A DNA stretch of 64,000 nucleotides from Dryobates pubescens (taxonomy: Eukaryota > Chordata > Aves > Piciformes > Picidae). The stretch lies in NCBI RefSeq assembly GCF_014839835.1, contig NC_071642.1, positions 9,546,955-9,610,954 on the forward strand. The letters run 5' to 3'. Both the position numbers and the translations under genes were made by a program. The notes beneath the pieces were generated by a model that had not been told where the DNA came from, did no database searches, and worked only from the letters and a program-made list of their open reading frames with translations. Below, one piece after another: positions 10,501-22,500 of this stretch (position 1 is its first letter; each line of letters begins with the position of its first letter).

Positions 10501-13500
10501 CAGCACAGCCTGCTCCAAGGTGAGCAGAGGCCTCCAGACCTCTGCAGCTGGGGCTGCCCAGCCTGTGACACAAGCACTGCAACAGGAGCACTGCCACAGG
10601 GGAACCAGATGAGCACTGGGGACAGCAGCAGTGGGGGACAGCAGCAGTGGGGGACAGGAGCAGTGGGGGACAGCAGCAGTGGGGGGACAGGAGCAGTGGG
10701 GGACAGCAGCAGTGGGGGGACAGGAGCAGTGGGGGACAGCAGCAGTGGGGGACAGCAGCAGTGGGGGGACAGGAGCAGTGGGGGACAGGAGCAGTGGGGG
10801 ACAGCAGCAGTGGGGGGACAGGAGCAGTGGGGGGACAGGAGCAGTGGGGGGACAGGAGCAGTGGGGACAGCAGCAGTGGGGGGACAGCAGCAGTGGGGGG
10901 ACAGCAGCAGTGGGGGACAGGAGCAGTGGGGGGACAGGAGCAGTGGGGACAGCAGCAGTGGGGGGACAGCAGCAGTGGGGGGACAGGAGCAGTGGGGGGA
11001 CAGGAGCAGTGGGGGACAGGAGCAGTGGGGGGACAGCAGCAGTGGGGGGACAGCAGCAGTGGGGGGACAGCAGCAGTGGGGGGACAGGAGCAGTGGGGGA
11101 CAGGAGCAGTGGGGGGACAGGAGCAGTGGGGGGACAGCAGCAGTGGGGGACAGGAGCAGTGGGGGGACAGCAGCAGTGGGGGGACAGCAGCAGTGGGGGG
11201 ACAGCAGCAGTGGGGGGACAGCAGCAGTGGGGGGACAGGAGCAGTGGGGGACAGGAGCAGTGGGGGGACAGGAGCAGTGGGGGACAGCAGCAGTGGGGGG
11301 ACAGCAGCAGTGGGGGGACAGGAGCAGTGGGGGGACAGGAGCAGTGGGGGACAGCAGCAGTGGGGGACAGGAGCAGTGGGGGGACAGGAGCAGTGGGGGG
11401 ACAGGAGCAGTGGGGACAGCAGCAGTGGGGGGACAGCAGCAGTGGGGGGACAGGAGCAGTGGGGGGACAGCAGCAGTGGGGGACAGGAGCAGTGGGGGGA
11501 CAGCAGCAGTGGGGGACAGCAGCAGTGGGGGGACAGCAGCAGTGGGGGGACAGCAGCAGTGGGGGGAGAGGAGCCCTGGGGACACAAGCACTGGGGGACA
11601 TAAGCAGTGGGGGGACAGGAGCACTGGGGACACGAGCCCTGGGGGGACACAAGCAGTGGGGAGATGAGGAGCACTGGGGACACAAGCCCTGGCTCCATCA
11701 CTTCCCTGCTCCTCTCCTCCCTGGCTGCAGCCTGATCACTTCCAGCCCTTCCCACAGCCTCCAGCTCTCCACTCCAGCTCCTCCCAGGTGACTCCCATGG
11801 GGTGGCTGTGCCCCAGGGCAGCTAAATCCACCTGCTTGCTCCTGAGGCCTTGGGCTGCCTCAGCCTCTTGAGGGACCTCTGAGAAGCAGCTGAGGGTTCC
11901 AGCACCTCCTGGAGCAGCCCTTCCTTTCCTGGAGCTCTTCCAGCCTCATCCCTGCCTGCTCCACAAGCGCCTCGGTGCCTGCCCGCAGAAGGTGACCACA
12001 GCAGGCTGGAGATGGCTGCAGGCAGCTGGGCCAGGCCCTGCTGCCCTGCTGGAGGTGGCCACCCAGGCCAGAGCCATCCCCCATGCTGCCCTGCCACAGC
12101 ACCGTGCAGCAGGGCAGATCTGCAGGCACCTCCCCAGCCAGCCCTGACCCCAGCAGCACCAGGTGCAGCTGGGGCTGGAGGCAGGGCAGGGTGCAGGCTG
12201 GCTCCCGTGGTGCTCACCCTGCTGGGATGCCAAGCTGCTGCTGGAGCTGGGAAGGTGGTGGCAGAACATCCAGCAAGGGTTTGGCACGGCCTGCATGGGC
12301 TGCTGGGGCTGGGCTCAGGCTACCTCTGCTCAAAGGTGGGGTGCTGGGGGAGCTGGAGCCCTCAGCAATGCCCCAGCAAGGCTTAGCAGGTGCTGGGCTG
12401 CCCCCTCCGGGGCTGTGCTGGCCCCATCCCAGAGCTGGGCACCCTGCCTGGGGCCAGGGCAGGAGGGAGGCAGCAGGAGGCACCACCCGAGGCAGGGCTG
12501 CAGGCAGGGGTCAGGCTGAGCCCACAGCCAGGCCCCTGGGCGCCTCTGCAGCCCCACCGTGCACACTGTGCACCAGCAGCTCAAGTGAAGCCCCTCCTGG
12601 CCTCCCAGCCCCAGCTGGGGCAGCAAGCAAGAGCAGGAGGCAGAACCTGAGGGATCTGGCTCCGTGTTTGGGCCAAGGAGCACAGCCTGGGAGAGCCTCT
12701 TCGCTGCGGGGGGTGGTGCAGGAACACCAAAGCTGAGGGAGCTGAGAGATGGAGGCCACAAGCTGGTGCAGGGTGCAGAGGTGGGAAGGGCCTCACCCCA
12801 CCTCACCCCAAAGGACCTTCTGATTCCTCCATCCAAGGAAGAAACCCCATGGATTTCCACAGCTCCTCAAGGAAGCAAAACCCTCCCAGCCTGCAGGGGC
12901 TCAGCTCCCAGGGAAGCATCCAAGGCCCATCAGGAGGCAGCAATGGGAGTGCCAAAGGGAAGAGCAAGTGGAGACATCTACCTGGGCTTGTGGAAAGGCT
13001 CTGCAACTGCCCACAGGACACCCTGCTCACCAGGCTGGACAAGCATGGCATTGAGGGGTGGCCACAATGCATCCCAGCCAGAGCAGAGAGCCTGTGCCCA
13101 CCGTGGCACCTTCCCCCACTCACACTGGGACAGCACTGGGGTGGTCTGCAGTCACCAGGCCAGCAGCCAGCACAGCAGCCCCCAGCTCTGCATTGCCACC
13201 ACTGCCAGAGGCCCCATGAGCTGCATGGAGCCTTCCTCAAGCCCCAGAGGTTGCCCAGAGTGGAAAGATCTCATGAAGTGATGATGAAGATCTGAGCAAG
13301 CAGGAGAGAAAGCCAGGCAGGAGATGTCCTCTGCCTCAGCCAGGCAAGGCCCTCAGACCTGCTTGGGACACCCTCAGTGAGTCTGCAGATGGCATCAAGC
13401 TGGGTGAGAACTGATCTGCTGCAGCCTTGGAGGCTCTGCAGAGGGTCCTGGCCAGGCTGGAGCCATGGCTGAGGCCAAGGGGATGAGGCTCAGCAAGGCC

Positions 13501-16500
13501 AAGGGCTGGATCCTGACCCTGGGTCACAGCAACCCCAGGAAGGCTCCAGGCTGGGGGCAGAGTGGCTGCAAAGTGCCCAGCAGGAAAGGCCCTGGGGGTG
13601 CTGGGTGCCAGCAGCTGGAGAGCAGCCAGGGAGTGCCCAGCTGGGCAAGGAGGGCAGCAGCAGCCTGGCCTGGAGCAGCAGTGCTGTGGGCAGCAGGAGC
13701 AGGGCAGGGACTGTGCCCCTGGGCTGGGCACTGGGGAGGCCACAGCTGGAATCCTGGGCTCAGGGTTGGGCTCTGACTGCCAGAAGGACTTGGAGGGCTG
13801 GAGCAGGGCCAGAGAAGGGCAACAGAGCTGGGGAAGGGTCTGGAGAGCAGGGCTGGGGAGGAGCAGCTGAGGCAGCTGGGGGGGTTGAGGCTGGAGCAGA
13901 GGAGGCTGAGGGAGAGCTCATTGCTCTCTGCAGCTCCTGAGAGGAGGCTGGAGGCAGGTGGGGGTTGGGCTCTGCTCCCTAGGAACAAGTGATGGGAGGA
14001 GAGGAAATGGCCTCAGGCTGCCCCAGGGGAGGCTCAGGTTGGCCATGAGGAACAATTTCTTCCTGGAAAGGGCTGCCCAGGGCAGTGGTGCAGTCCCCAG
14101 ACCTGGAGGGGTCTCCAAGCTGTGAAGATGTGGTGCTGAGGGCCACAGGTGGTGCCAAGAAGTGCCCTGGCAGTGCTGGTTTGCATTCAAAGAGCTTCAA
14201 GCTCTCTTCCAACCTCAACCACTCCATGATCCCTTAGCACCCCTGGCCTGGGCTTGGTTTCTCTGAGCCAGCTCTGAGGCCCAGGGCTGGCAGGGCCCTG
14301 GCCCTGTGGAAGCTGAGCCCTGCCTGCTGCACATGTGCCCCCCCCCCCCACCTCTGCCTGGCCCCCAGGGGAGGTTCTGCAGCCTCTGCTCACCTTGGTG
14401 GCCTCCTCTGGAGCCTCTCCAGCAGCTCCAGGTCCTTCCTGTGCTGGGGGCCCAGAGCTGGAGGCAGTGCTGCAGGTGGGGGCTGAGCAGAGCAGAGCAG
14501 AGGGGCAGAATCCCCTCCCTGTGCTGCTGCTCTCCCTGCTCTGGCTGCAGCTCAGCACTCAGCTGCCTCTGGGCTGCCAGGGACCAGTGCTGGCTCCTGG
14601 GGACTCTGTCACCACCTGACCCCCCCAAGGCCTTCTCAGGGCTGCTCTCAGCCTCTGCTCCCCCAGCTGGGGCTGTGCTGGGGCTTGCCCTGCCCCAGCT
14701 GCATTGTTGAGCCTCATGAGGGTGGCTTGGGCCCAGCTCTGCAGCCTGGCCAGCTGCCTCTGGCTGGATCTCTCCCCTCCAGTGGTGCCCACACCACACA
14801 GCTTGGTGCCATCTCAGCTGTGCTCAGGGTGCCTCTGGTCCCAGGGCCCAGCCCTGAGGGGCACAGCCAAGGCCTTGCTAGAGATCCCTCAGCAGGGAGC
14901 ACTGCAGCTCAGGAGGTCTTGGGCAAAGGTGAAGGCAGCAGAACACCAAACCCTTCCCTCATGGAACCCCAGCAGCAGGCTCCACTCCCACCTGCTCTAA
15001 GCCACCCCAGAGCCCTCTGGCTGGCAGCAAGCTCCAAGTGCAGTGGTGGCCTTGGGGAGGATCCTAAGGCCCTCTGAGCCTCAGGGTTTCTTCCAGCCCA
15101 GGTGGAAGGTCTCCTTCAGCCCTGAAGCAGTCAGAAGTTCAGCAGTGGTTGCTCATGGCCTTGGGCTCCCAAGCATGCACCTCCAAAACAGAAGCCACAG
15201 CCTTGCCCCTCACCCCCAAAAGTCAGGGCCCAGGCAGCCTGGGCTCAGCCCTCAGTGGCCCCCATCAGCTCTCTGGGCATCACAGACAGCAGGGGGTGGA
15301 AGGGACCTCTGGAGAGCATCTCCAGCCCCCTGCCAGAGCAGGAGCTCCCAGGGACACCTCCAGGCAGGGCTCTCCACTTCTGAAAGCCTCAACTGGAATG
15401 GAGCCAGGGGCCACAGCTAGAGCACAGCAGGACACCTGCCCAGGCTCCCCTCTACCAGGTGCCCCCCCAGGAGGTGATGCCCCCACGCCCAACCAATGCA
15501 CCTAACCCCAGCAGCTGCAGTCCCCCCAGTCCCAGCACTGGGCCAGAGCTGCTCTGCCCCAGCCCCTGCCAGGTCAGAGTTCTGCTCCTCTCCAAGCCCA
15601 GGCTCCTCAGGGAAGCTCTCAGCCTCCCCTTCTGGTTTCAGGTGCAGGGGAAAGCCACACAGGACAGCTCTGGAGCAGCAGCACAGGGCTGGCTTTCACA
15701 ACTGCCACTAGAATTAGGTCAAGGAGCACAGGACATGCTGGGAAGGTCCTGTGGGACCTGCACATCCTTGGCTCTCAGAGGGCTCTGATGGACTCCCCCC
15801 CCCTGGGCTGGCTCCAGGCACAGCCCCTGGCAAAGGGGGGCCAGGGCCACAAGGATCAACAGGGCTGAGCTGAGCAGCACAAGGCAAGGAGGCCTCTGGC
15901 ACCTCCAGGACCTCTCCCACCAGAGGACAGCACCCCAGGGCCATGACAGCCCTGGGTGCCTGGGGGAGCTGCTCCTGCCCCAGGCACACAGCCCCTGCCT
16001 GGCTGCAGCTCAATCAGGCACAAGCTGTCCCCAGGCCCCAGCCCTGGCATCTTCTGCTCAGGAAGAGACAAAGATTTCTGGGTTTCAATTTAGTTATTTT
16101 TGGTGCCAGGACCTAATTTTGGAGCTCAGTTACCTTGGTAGGACACAGCAGAGCCCTCAGAGGCTCTGTGACCGTGCCAGGGGGGCTGGCACCGCTGTGC
16201 TGATCTCAGCACTGACCTGGCAGGAGCCTGGGGCAGGACTGGGCCCTGACTGATTCCTCACCAGCTGCCAGGACCTCAGCCCCAGCTCCAGAATCCCAGC
16301 CCCAAGCAGCTGAGCTCCCAGAGCTCTGGAAGAAGGGCTCTGGACCTAGGGGAAGCCACAGCCTTGCTCCATGGTGAGAACATTCCCCTAGCCCTCCCTG
16401 GAGCTGCTCAAGGCCAGGCTGGATGAGGCCTTGAGCAAGCTGGGCTGGTGGGAGGTGTCCCTGCCCATGGCAGGGGGCTGAGCTCTGAAGTCCCTTCCAA

Positions 16501-19500
16501 CCCAACCCATTCCATCAGCCTCTGACTCCATCTGGCAAGGAGGACCTCAAGAGAGGCTTCCCCAGGAGAACCTGGGCACAGCCCTCCAGGACAGCACCAC
16601 AGGGCCAAGGCTGCAGCTCTGCAGAGGGATCCAGCAGAGGACAGGACAAGGATGCTCCCTTGGGTCTGCCCAACATGGGGCTTCCAGAGGCAAGGCTGTG
16701 GTGAAGCCCCCAGCTCCCCCCTGGAAAGCTGGAAGGGACCATGGTGACCCCAGGGGAACAGCCCAGGAGCAAGCAGGGCAGGGAGTGGAGGCCTGTGCTG
16801 GCCTCACACACAGAGCACAGGGATGGTCCTCCTCAGCCTGGCATCAGCAAGGAGCAATGGAAGATGGTGCAGGACCAGAAGGAAGAGACCACAGAGTCCA
16901 ACCCTGAGCCCAGCAAGGCCTCAGCACCACAGCTCCAGGGCTCTGGAACCCCTCCAGGGCTGGGGACTGCACCACTGCCCTGGGCAGCCTGGGCCAGGCC
17001 TGGGCAAACCTTCCCAGGAGGAAATTGTTCCTCATGGCCAACCTGAGCCTCCCCTGGGGCACCCTGAGGCCATTTCCTCTCCTCCCATCACTTGTTCCTA
17101 GGGAGCAGAGCCCAACCCCCACCTGGCTCCAGCCTCCCCTCAGGAGCTGCAGAGAGCAATGAGCTCTCCCTCAGCCTCCTCTGCTCCAGCCTCAACCCCC
17201 CCAGCTCCCTCAGCTGCTCCTCCCCAGCCCTGCTCTCCAGACCCTTCCCCAGCTCTGTTGCCCTTCTCTGGCCCTGCTCCAGCCCTCAGAGTCCTTCTGG
17301 CAGTCAGAGCCCAACCCTGAGCCCAGGATTCCAGCTGTGGCCTCCCCAGTGCCCAGTCCAGGGGCACAGTCCCTGCCCTGCCCTGCTGGGACATGGGGCA
17401 GCCCTCACTCACTCTCCACCTGCAGAGGAACACAAAGCCACAGCTGATGGTGCTGCAGGACCTGCTGTGGAGCCCTCAGGTGAGGAAGAAGTTCTCTCCT
17501 CAGCCAGGAGGTCCTCAGGCAGCCAGAGCCACAGGACACCAGGGGCTCCCTCTGGCTCAAGGCCACGAGGAGATGGAGGAAGCATCCCTGGAGGAAGCAT
17601 CCCCACACACTTGTTCTGTTCTCCTCTTCCTCAAGCATCTGCCATGGATGGAGACAGGATCTGAGGCCAGATGGAGCTGGGCTGGACCAGGTCAGGCCGT
17701 TCCTGGAGCTCAGGCTGGCTCCTGCTGGTGCCAGGCTCCTGCTGGTGCCAAGCCCCAGGCACACTGGGGATATTCCTCTGAGCAGCTGGCAGCAGGGATC
17801 AGAACCAGGACAGGATCCCTCCAGCTATGGCTCAGGACCTTTCTGGGGCAGGCTGGAGGAGCAGCAGAGCCTCTGCAGTGAGCTCAGCAGGAAAACCCAC
17901 AGGGACATCAACCACTTCAGGGCCAGGCTGGATGAGGCCTTCAGCAGCCTGGGCCAGTGGGGAGTGGCCCTGCCTATGCTGGCAGGTTGGAGCTGGGTGG
18001 TCCCTGAGGTCCCTTCCAACCCAACCCATTCCTGGTGGGATGGTCCCAAACAGAGCAGACCAGCAGCAGGCACAAGCTCCCTCCCTTCCCCTGCCTGTCC
18101 TGGAAGAGGCTTGGGCTGGGGGCTCTGAGGCTCCACAGCCCCCCAGGGACAGGACTGTGCAGTGGATGGATGGGAAGGAACCTCAGAGATCATCCAGGTG
18201 CAGGGCCACCTCCCACCAGATGCCAGCCAACCTGGCCCTTGGCATCTGCAGGGAGGGGGCATCCATGCCCCCTGAGCAACAGGCCCCAGAGATGCCACTG
18301 CTGCCAGCACCCCTTCCCCCCACCACAGAGCTCAGCCCTGGCCAGCACCCCACGGACACACAGCAACTTCAGCACCTGCAGACACCAGGCAGGAGAGTGA
18401 GGGCTTGGAGAGCCAGCACTGCCAGCCCTCCCTGCCCCTGAGCCCCCTCAGCACCCACAAAGCTGTCCCCTCCCAGAGGAAGCCCCAAGGCAGCAGCCAC
18501 TGCCTGCCTGTGCCCCACAGTGCCCCCAGCTGAAGGCTGTGCTGGGAGCTGCTCTGGCTGCTCCCTGCCCTACATTCCAGGAGCAGGCAGGGTGGCAGAA
18601 TGAGGCAGCTTTGATGGAGATGCTGCTGGCAAAGGCCTTGCTTCCCTGCCTGGGGGGGGAAAGAAAGCAGCTGGCAAAACCTCTCCCTCTCCAGCTCCCT
18701 CCTTGCAGCCCTGCTGCCAGGGCTGAGCCCCTGGGGGCCAGGCTGGAGCCTCTGGGCCCTGGGCTGGAGCCCCTGGGGGCTGGAGCCCCTGGGGGCCCTG
18801 GGCTGGAGCCCCTGGGGGCTGGAGCCCCTGGGGGCCCTGGGCTGGAGCCCCTGGGGGCCCTGGGCTGGAGCCCCTGGGGGCTGGAGACCCTGGGGGCCCT
18901 GGGCTGGAGCCCCTGGGGGCTGGAGACCCTGGGGGCCCTGGGCTGGAGCCCCTGGGGGCTGGAGCCCCTGGGGGCCCTGGGCTGGAGCCTCTGGGGGCTG
19001 GAGCCCCTGGGGGCCCTGGGCTGGAGCCCCTGGGGGCCCTGGGCTGGAGCCCCTGGGGGCTGGAGCCCCTGGGGGCCCTGGGCTGGAGCCCCTGGGGGCT
19101 GGAGCCCCTGGGGGCCCTGGGCTGGAGCCTCTGGGGGCCCTGGGCTGGAGCCCCTGGGGGCTGGAGCCCCTGGGGGCCAGGCTGGAGCCTCTGGGCCCTG
19201 GGCTGGAGCCCCTGGGGGCCCTGGGCTGGAGCCCCTGGGGGCTGGAGCCCCTGGGGGCCCTGGCTGGAGCCCCTGGGGGCTGGAGACCCTGGGGGCCCTG
19301 GGCTGGAGCCCCTGGGGGCCCTGGGCTGCCGGGCTGGGCAGGGGCTGCGCGGCAGGAAGCAGCCAGGGCAAGGGGGTCAGGGTCTGGGGCTGCCTCCTCC
19401 TGCTCCCCGCTGCTTTCGGGGGGCTCCAGTGCCCCCTAGGGGTACCGCAGGCAACTGAAGCCCTTTGCCTTTGTCCTACTTAGAGCCAGCAGCGCTCCCG

Positions 19501-22500
19501 CGGCCTGGAGCCCTGCCGGGAGGGGCTCCGCAGCCAGCCCCTGCCCCGCACAGCCCTGCCGGGAGGGGCTCTGCAGCCAGCCCCTGCCCCGCACAGCCCT
19601 GCCGGGAGAGGCTCTTGGCCCCCGCCGCGCTTGGGGCACCGGGGAGCAGCACAGGCAGGAGGAGGAAGGGGCCAAGGGGAGGCAGGCAGGGCAGCTGTGC
19701 TCTGCTGGAGGTGGCTTCCTTGCCTTGAAGATCATTGAGGCCAGCCCTGAGCCCTGCACTGCCCCAGCACCACCACCCCATGGCCCTCAGCACCACAGCT
19801 CCGGGGCTGGGGACTGCACCACTGCCCTGGGCAGCCTGGGCCAGGCCTGGGCAAACCTTCCCAGGAGGAAATTGTTCCTCATGGCCAACCTGAGCCTCCC
19901 CTGGGGCAGCCTGAGGCCATTGCCTCTCCTCCCATCACTTGTTCCTAGGGAGCAGAGCCCAACCCCCACCTGGCTCCAGCCTCCCCTCAGGAGCTGCAGA
20001 GAGCAATGAGCTCTCCCTCAGCCTCCTCTGCTGCAGCCTCAACCCCCCCAGCTGCCTCAGCTGCTCCTCCCCAGCCCTGCTCTCCAGACCCTTCCCCAGC
20101 TCTGTTGCCCTTCTCTGGCCCTGCTCCAGCCCTCCAAGTCCTTCTGGCAGTCAGAGCCCAACCCTGAGCCCAGGATCCCAGCTGTGGCCTCCCCAGTGCC
20201 CAGCCCAGGGGCACAGTCCCTGCCCTGCTCCTGCTGCCCACAGCACTGCTGCTCCAGGCCAGGCTGCTGCTGCCCTCCTTGCCCAGCTGGGCACTCCCTG
20301 GCTCCTCTCCAGCTGCTGGCACCCAGCACCCCCAGGGCCTTTCCTGCTGGGCACTTTGCAGCCACTCTGCCCCCAGCCTGGAGCCTCCTGGGTGAGGCTC
20401 TGCTCCTTGCCATGGACCAGCACAGAAGGGTTCTGCATTCAGTGTCACTTCTGCAAGCTGCAGAACAGCACCCAAGAGCCTGCAGCCTGTCAGAGCTCCA
20501 CACAGCCAAAAGGTCTGAGGCAAGAACACAGCAACCATGGACTGCAGGGGCACAAGTCCAGGGCAGCCTCAGCTTCACAGATGGCATTGGGCTGAAAGAG
20601 ACCTTCCAAGGTCATCTTGTTCACCTCCCCTGCAACTGCATCAGGCTGCCCAGGGCCACCTTGAGCCTGATCCTGAATGGCTGCAGGGATGGGGGCTCAG
20701 CCCCAGCCCTGGGCAGCCTGTTCCAGGGTCTCTCCACCCTCATGGTGCAGAACTTCTCCTGATGTCCAACCTAAATCTGCCCTGCTCCAGTTTCAACCCA
20801 CTGCCCCTCGTCCTGGCACCCCCAGCCCTTGTCCAAAGTCCCTCCCCAGCTCTCCTGGAGCCCCTTCAGGCACTGGGAGGCTGCTCTGAGGTCTCCCTGG
20901 AGCCTTCCCTCCTTCAGACTGAACAGCCCCAACTCTTTCACATCTCCATGGGGGCCCTGAGCCTCTCCTTCTCCTCTCTGTGGGCTAAAGCTGGCCTGGA
21001 AACACAGGGAGCAGCCCTGCCTGCCCTGCCAGGGCTTTTTCTGGCCTGTCAGCTCTGTGCTGGCAGAGGTGTCAGAGTGACAGCCCTGGGGACAAGCCTC
21101 CTGTCACACTCCAGCACAGGCAGCAGGATGTGGCTGGTTCAGGTGATCTCATTTCTGGCTTATTTTTATCCTGCAGGATGTGTCTCAGATGGGTTGAGCT
21201 AAGCACCAGGCCTTCTCCTCCTCCCCCTCCTCACTGCACTGAGCTCCTGAGCAGGGGCCTTGCTTGGGCAGAACCCTTCCCCTTTCACCCCATGGCTCAG
21301 CTCCTCCTCTGTGTTCTAGCTGCAGGCTGAGTGCCACAGTGCTGCCATCCAGCACTCCCCTGCACACCAGGACCCTCAGACCACCCCTGCCACACACCAA
21401 GGGCTGCCAAGCATTCAGGTCTTGGCTGCAAACCCTCTCCACCCCTCAGGGCCAGGCCAGTCCTCCCAGCAGCTTATTGTCACCACTGGAGTAAAAGCAG
21501 CCCAGAGGACAGGGGTGGGCAGCCCAGGCCAGCAGGGAGAGAGCACAGCCAGGTCCCAGGGGTGACCACTGGGGGTGGCTTGGCCACAGTGTGGGGCTCT
21601 GACCAAGAGAGACACCAAGGAGGAGACAGGGATGTGCCACAGCCAGGGTGACCCAGGGAAGGACAACCAAAGCCTGCAGAGGACCCCAGGGAAAGGACTC
21701 AGAGGCTGTGCCACCCTCTGGAGCTCACTGCCAGCTGCTCAGGGATGAACTGGGTCAGTCCCAGACACCCTCAAAGGGCTTTGAACAAGAAGAGCTTTGT
21801 GCAAACCAAGGCTGCCCAGCCCTGCCTGCAGCTGGGGAGGCTGCTGAAGGAGCACAGCAGAAGGGGAAACTCTACAGCCCTTGAGTGAGCTTCAAAGCCA
21901 GCCCTGCCCTGAGCTGGCCCAGAGGCCTCTGGAGGTCTCTGAACCCAGTTTTTGCTGCCTGTGTCTGCTGCCACACAGCCAGGCCTGGCTGCACCCCCAG
22001 GCAGGTGCTGTGTGAGCTCCAAGCTGGCTGCTGGCCCTGCATTTCTGTCACCAAAGGCTCCCAGGCTGGTGCCAGCCTCCCAGGGCAGTGCCAGACAGGA
22101 CCATCAGCCAGAGCTGTGACATCAGCCCAGCTGCACCACAGCAGGGACACCAGGAGGAACCACACAGACCAGACCAGCTCTGCAAGGACCCTCCCAGGGA
22201 TGTGCCAACAGGGAAACACCAAAGCACCAAACCCTGCCCTCCCCTGGGGCTCACACAAACCCTGCCCTCCCCTGGGGCTCCAAACCCTGCCCTCCCCTGG
22301 GGCTCCAAACCCTGCCCTCCCCTGGGGCTCACACAAACCCTGCCCTCCCCTGGGGCTCCCACAAACCCTGCCCTCCCCTGGGGCTCCAAACCCTGCCCTC
22401 CCCTGGGGCTCACACAAACCCTGCCCTCCCCTGGGGCTCACACAAACCCTGCCCTCCCCTGGGGCTCACACAAACCCTGCCCTCCCCTGGGGCTCACACA

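Noticed and set aside
10410-11791. Six overlapping frames of 318-420 codons
   Set aside because: They come from the 16-18-bp G-rich array, open on all frames because the unit contains no stop.
18448-19483. 300-codon Pro/Ala/Gly- or Leu/Glu/Pro/Gly-rich frames
   Set aside because: Same cause: the G-rich array at 18721-19330.
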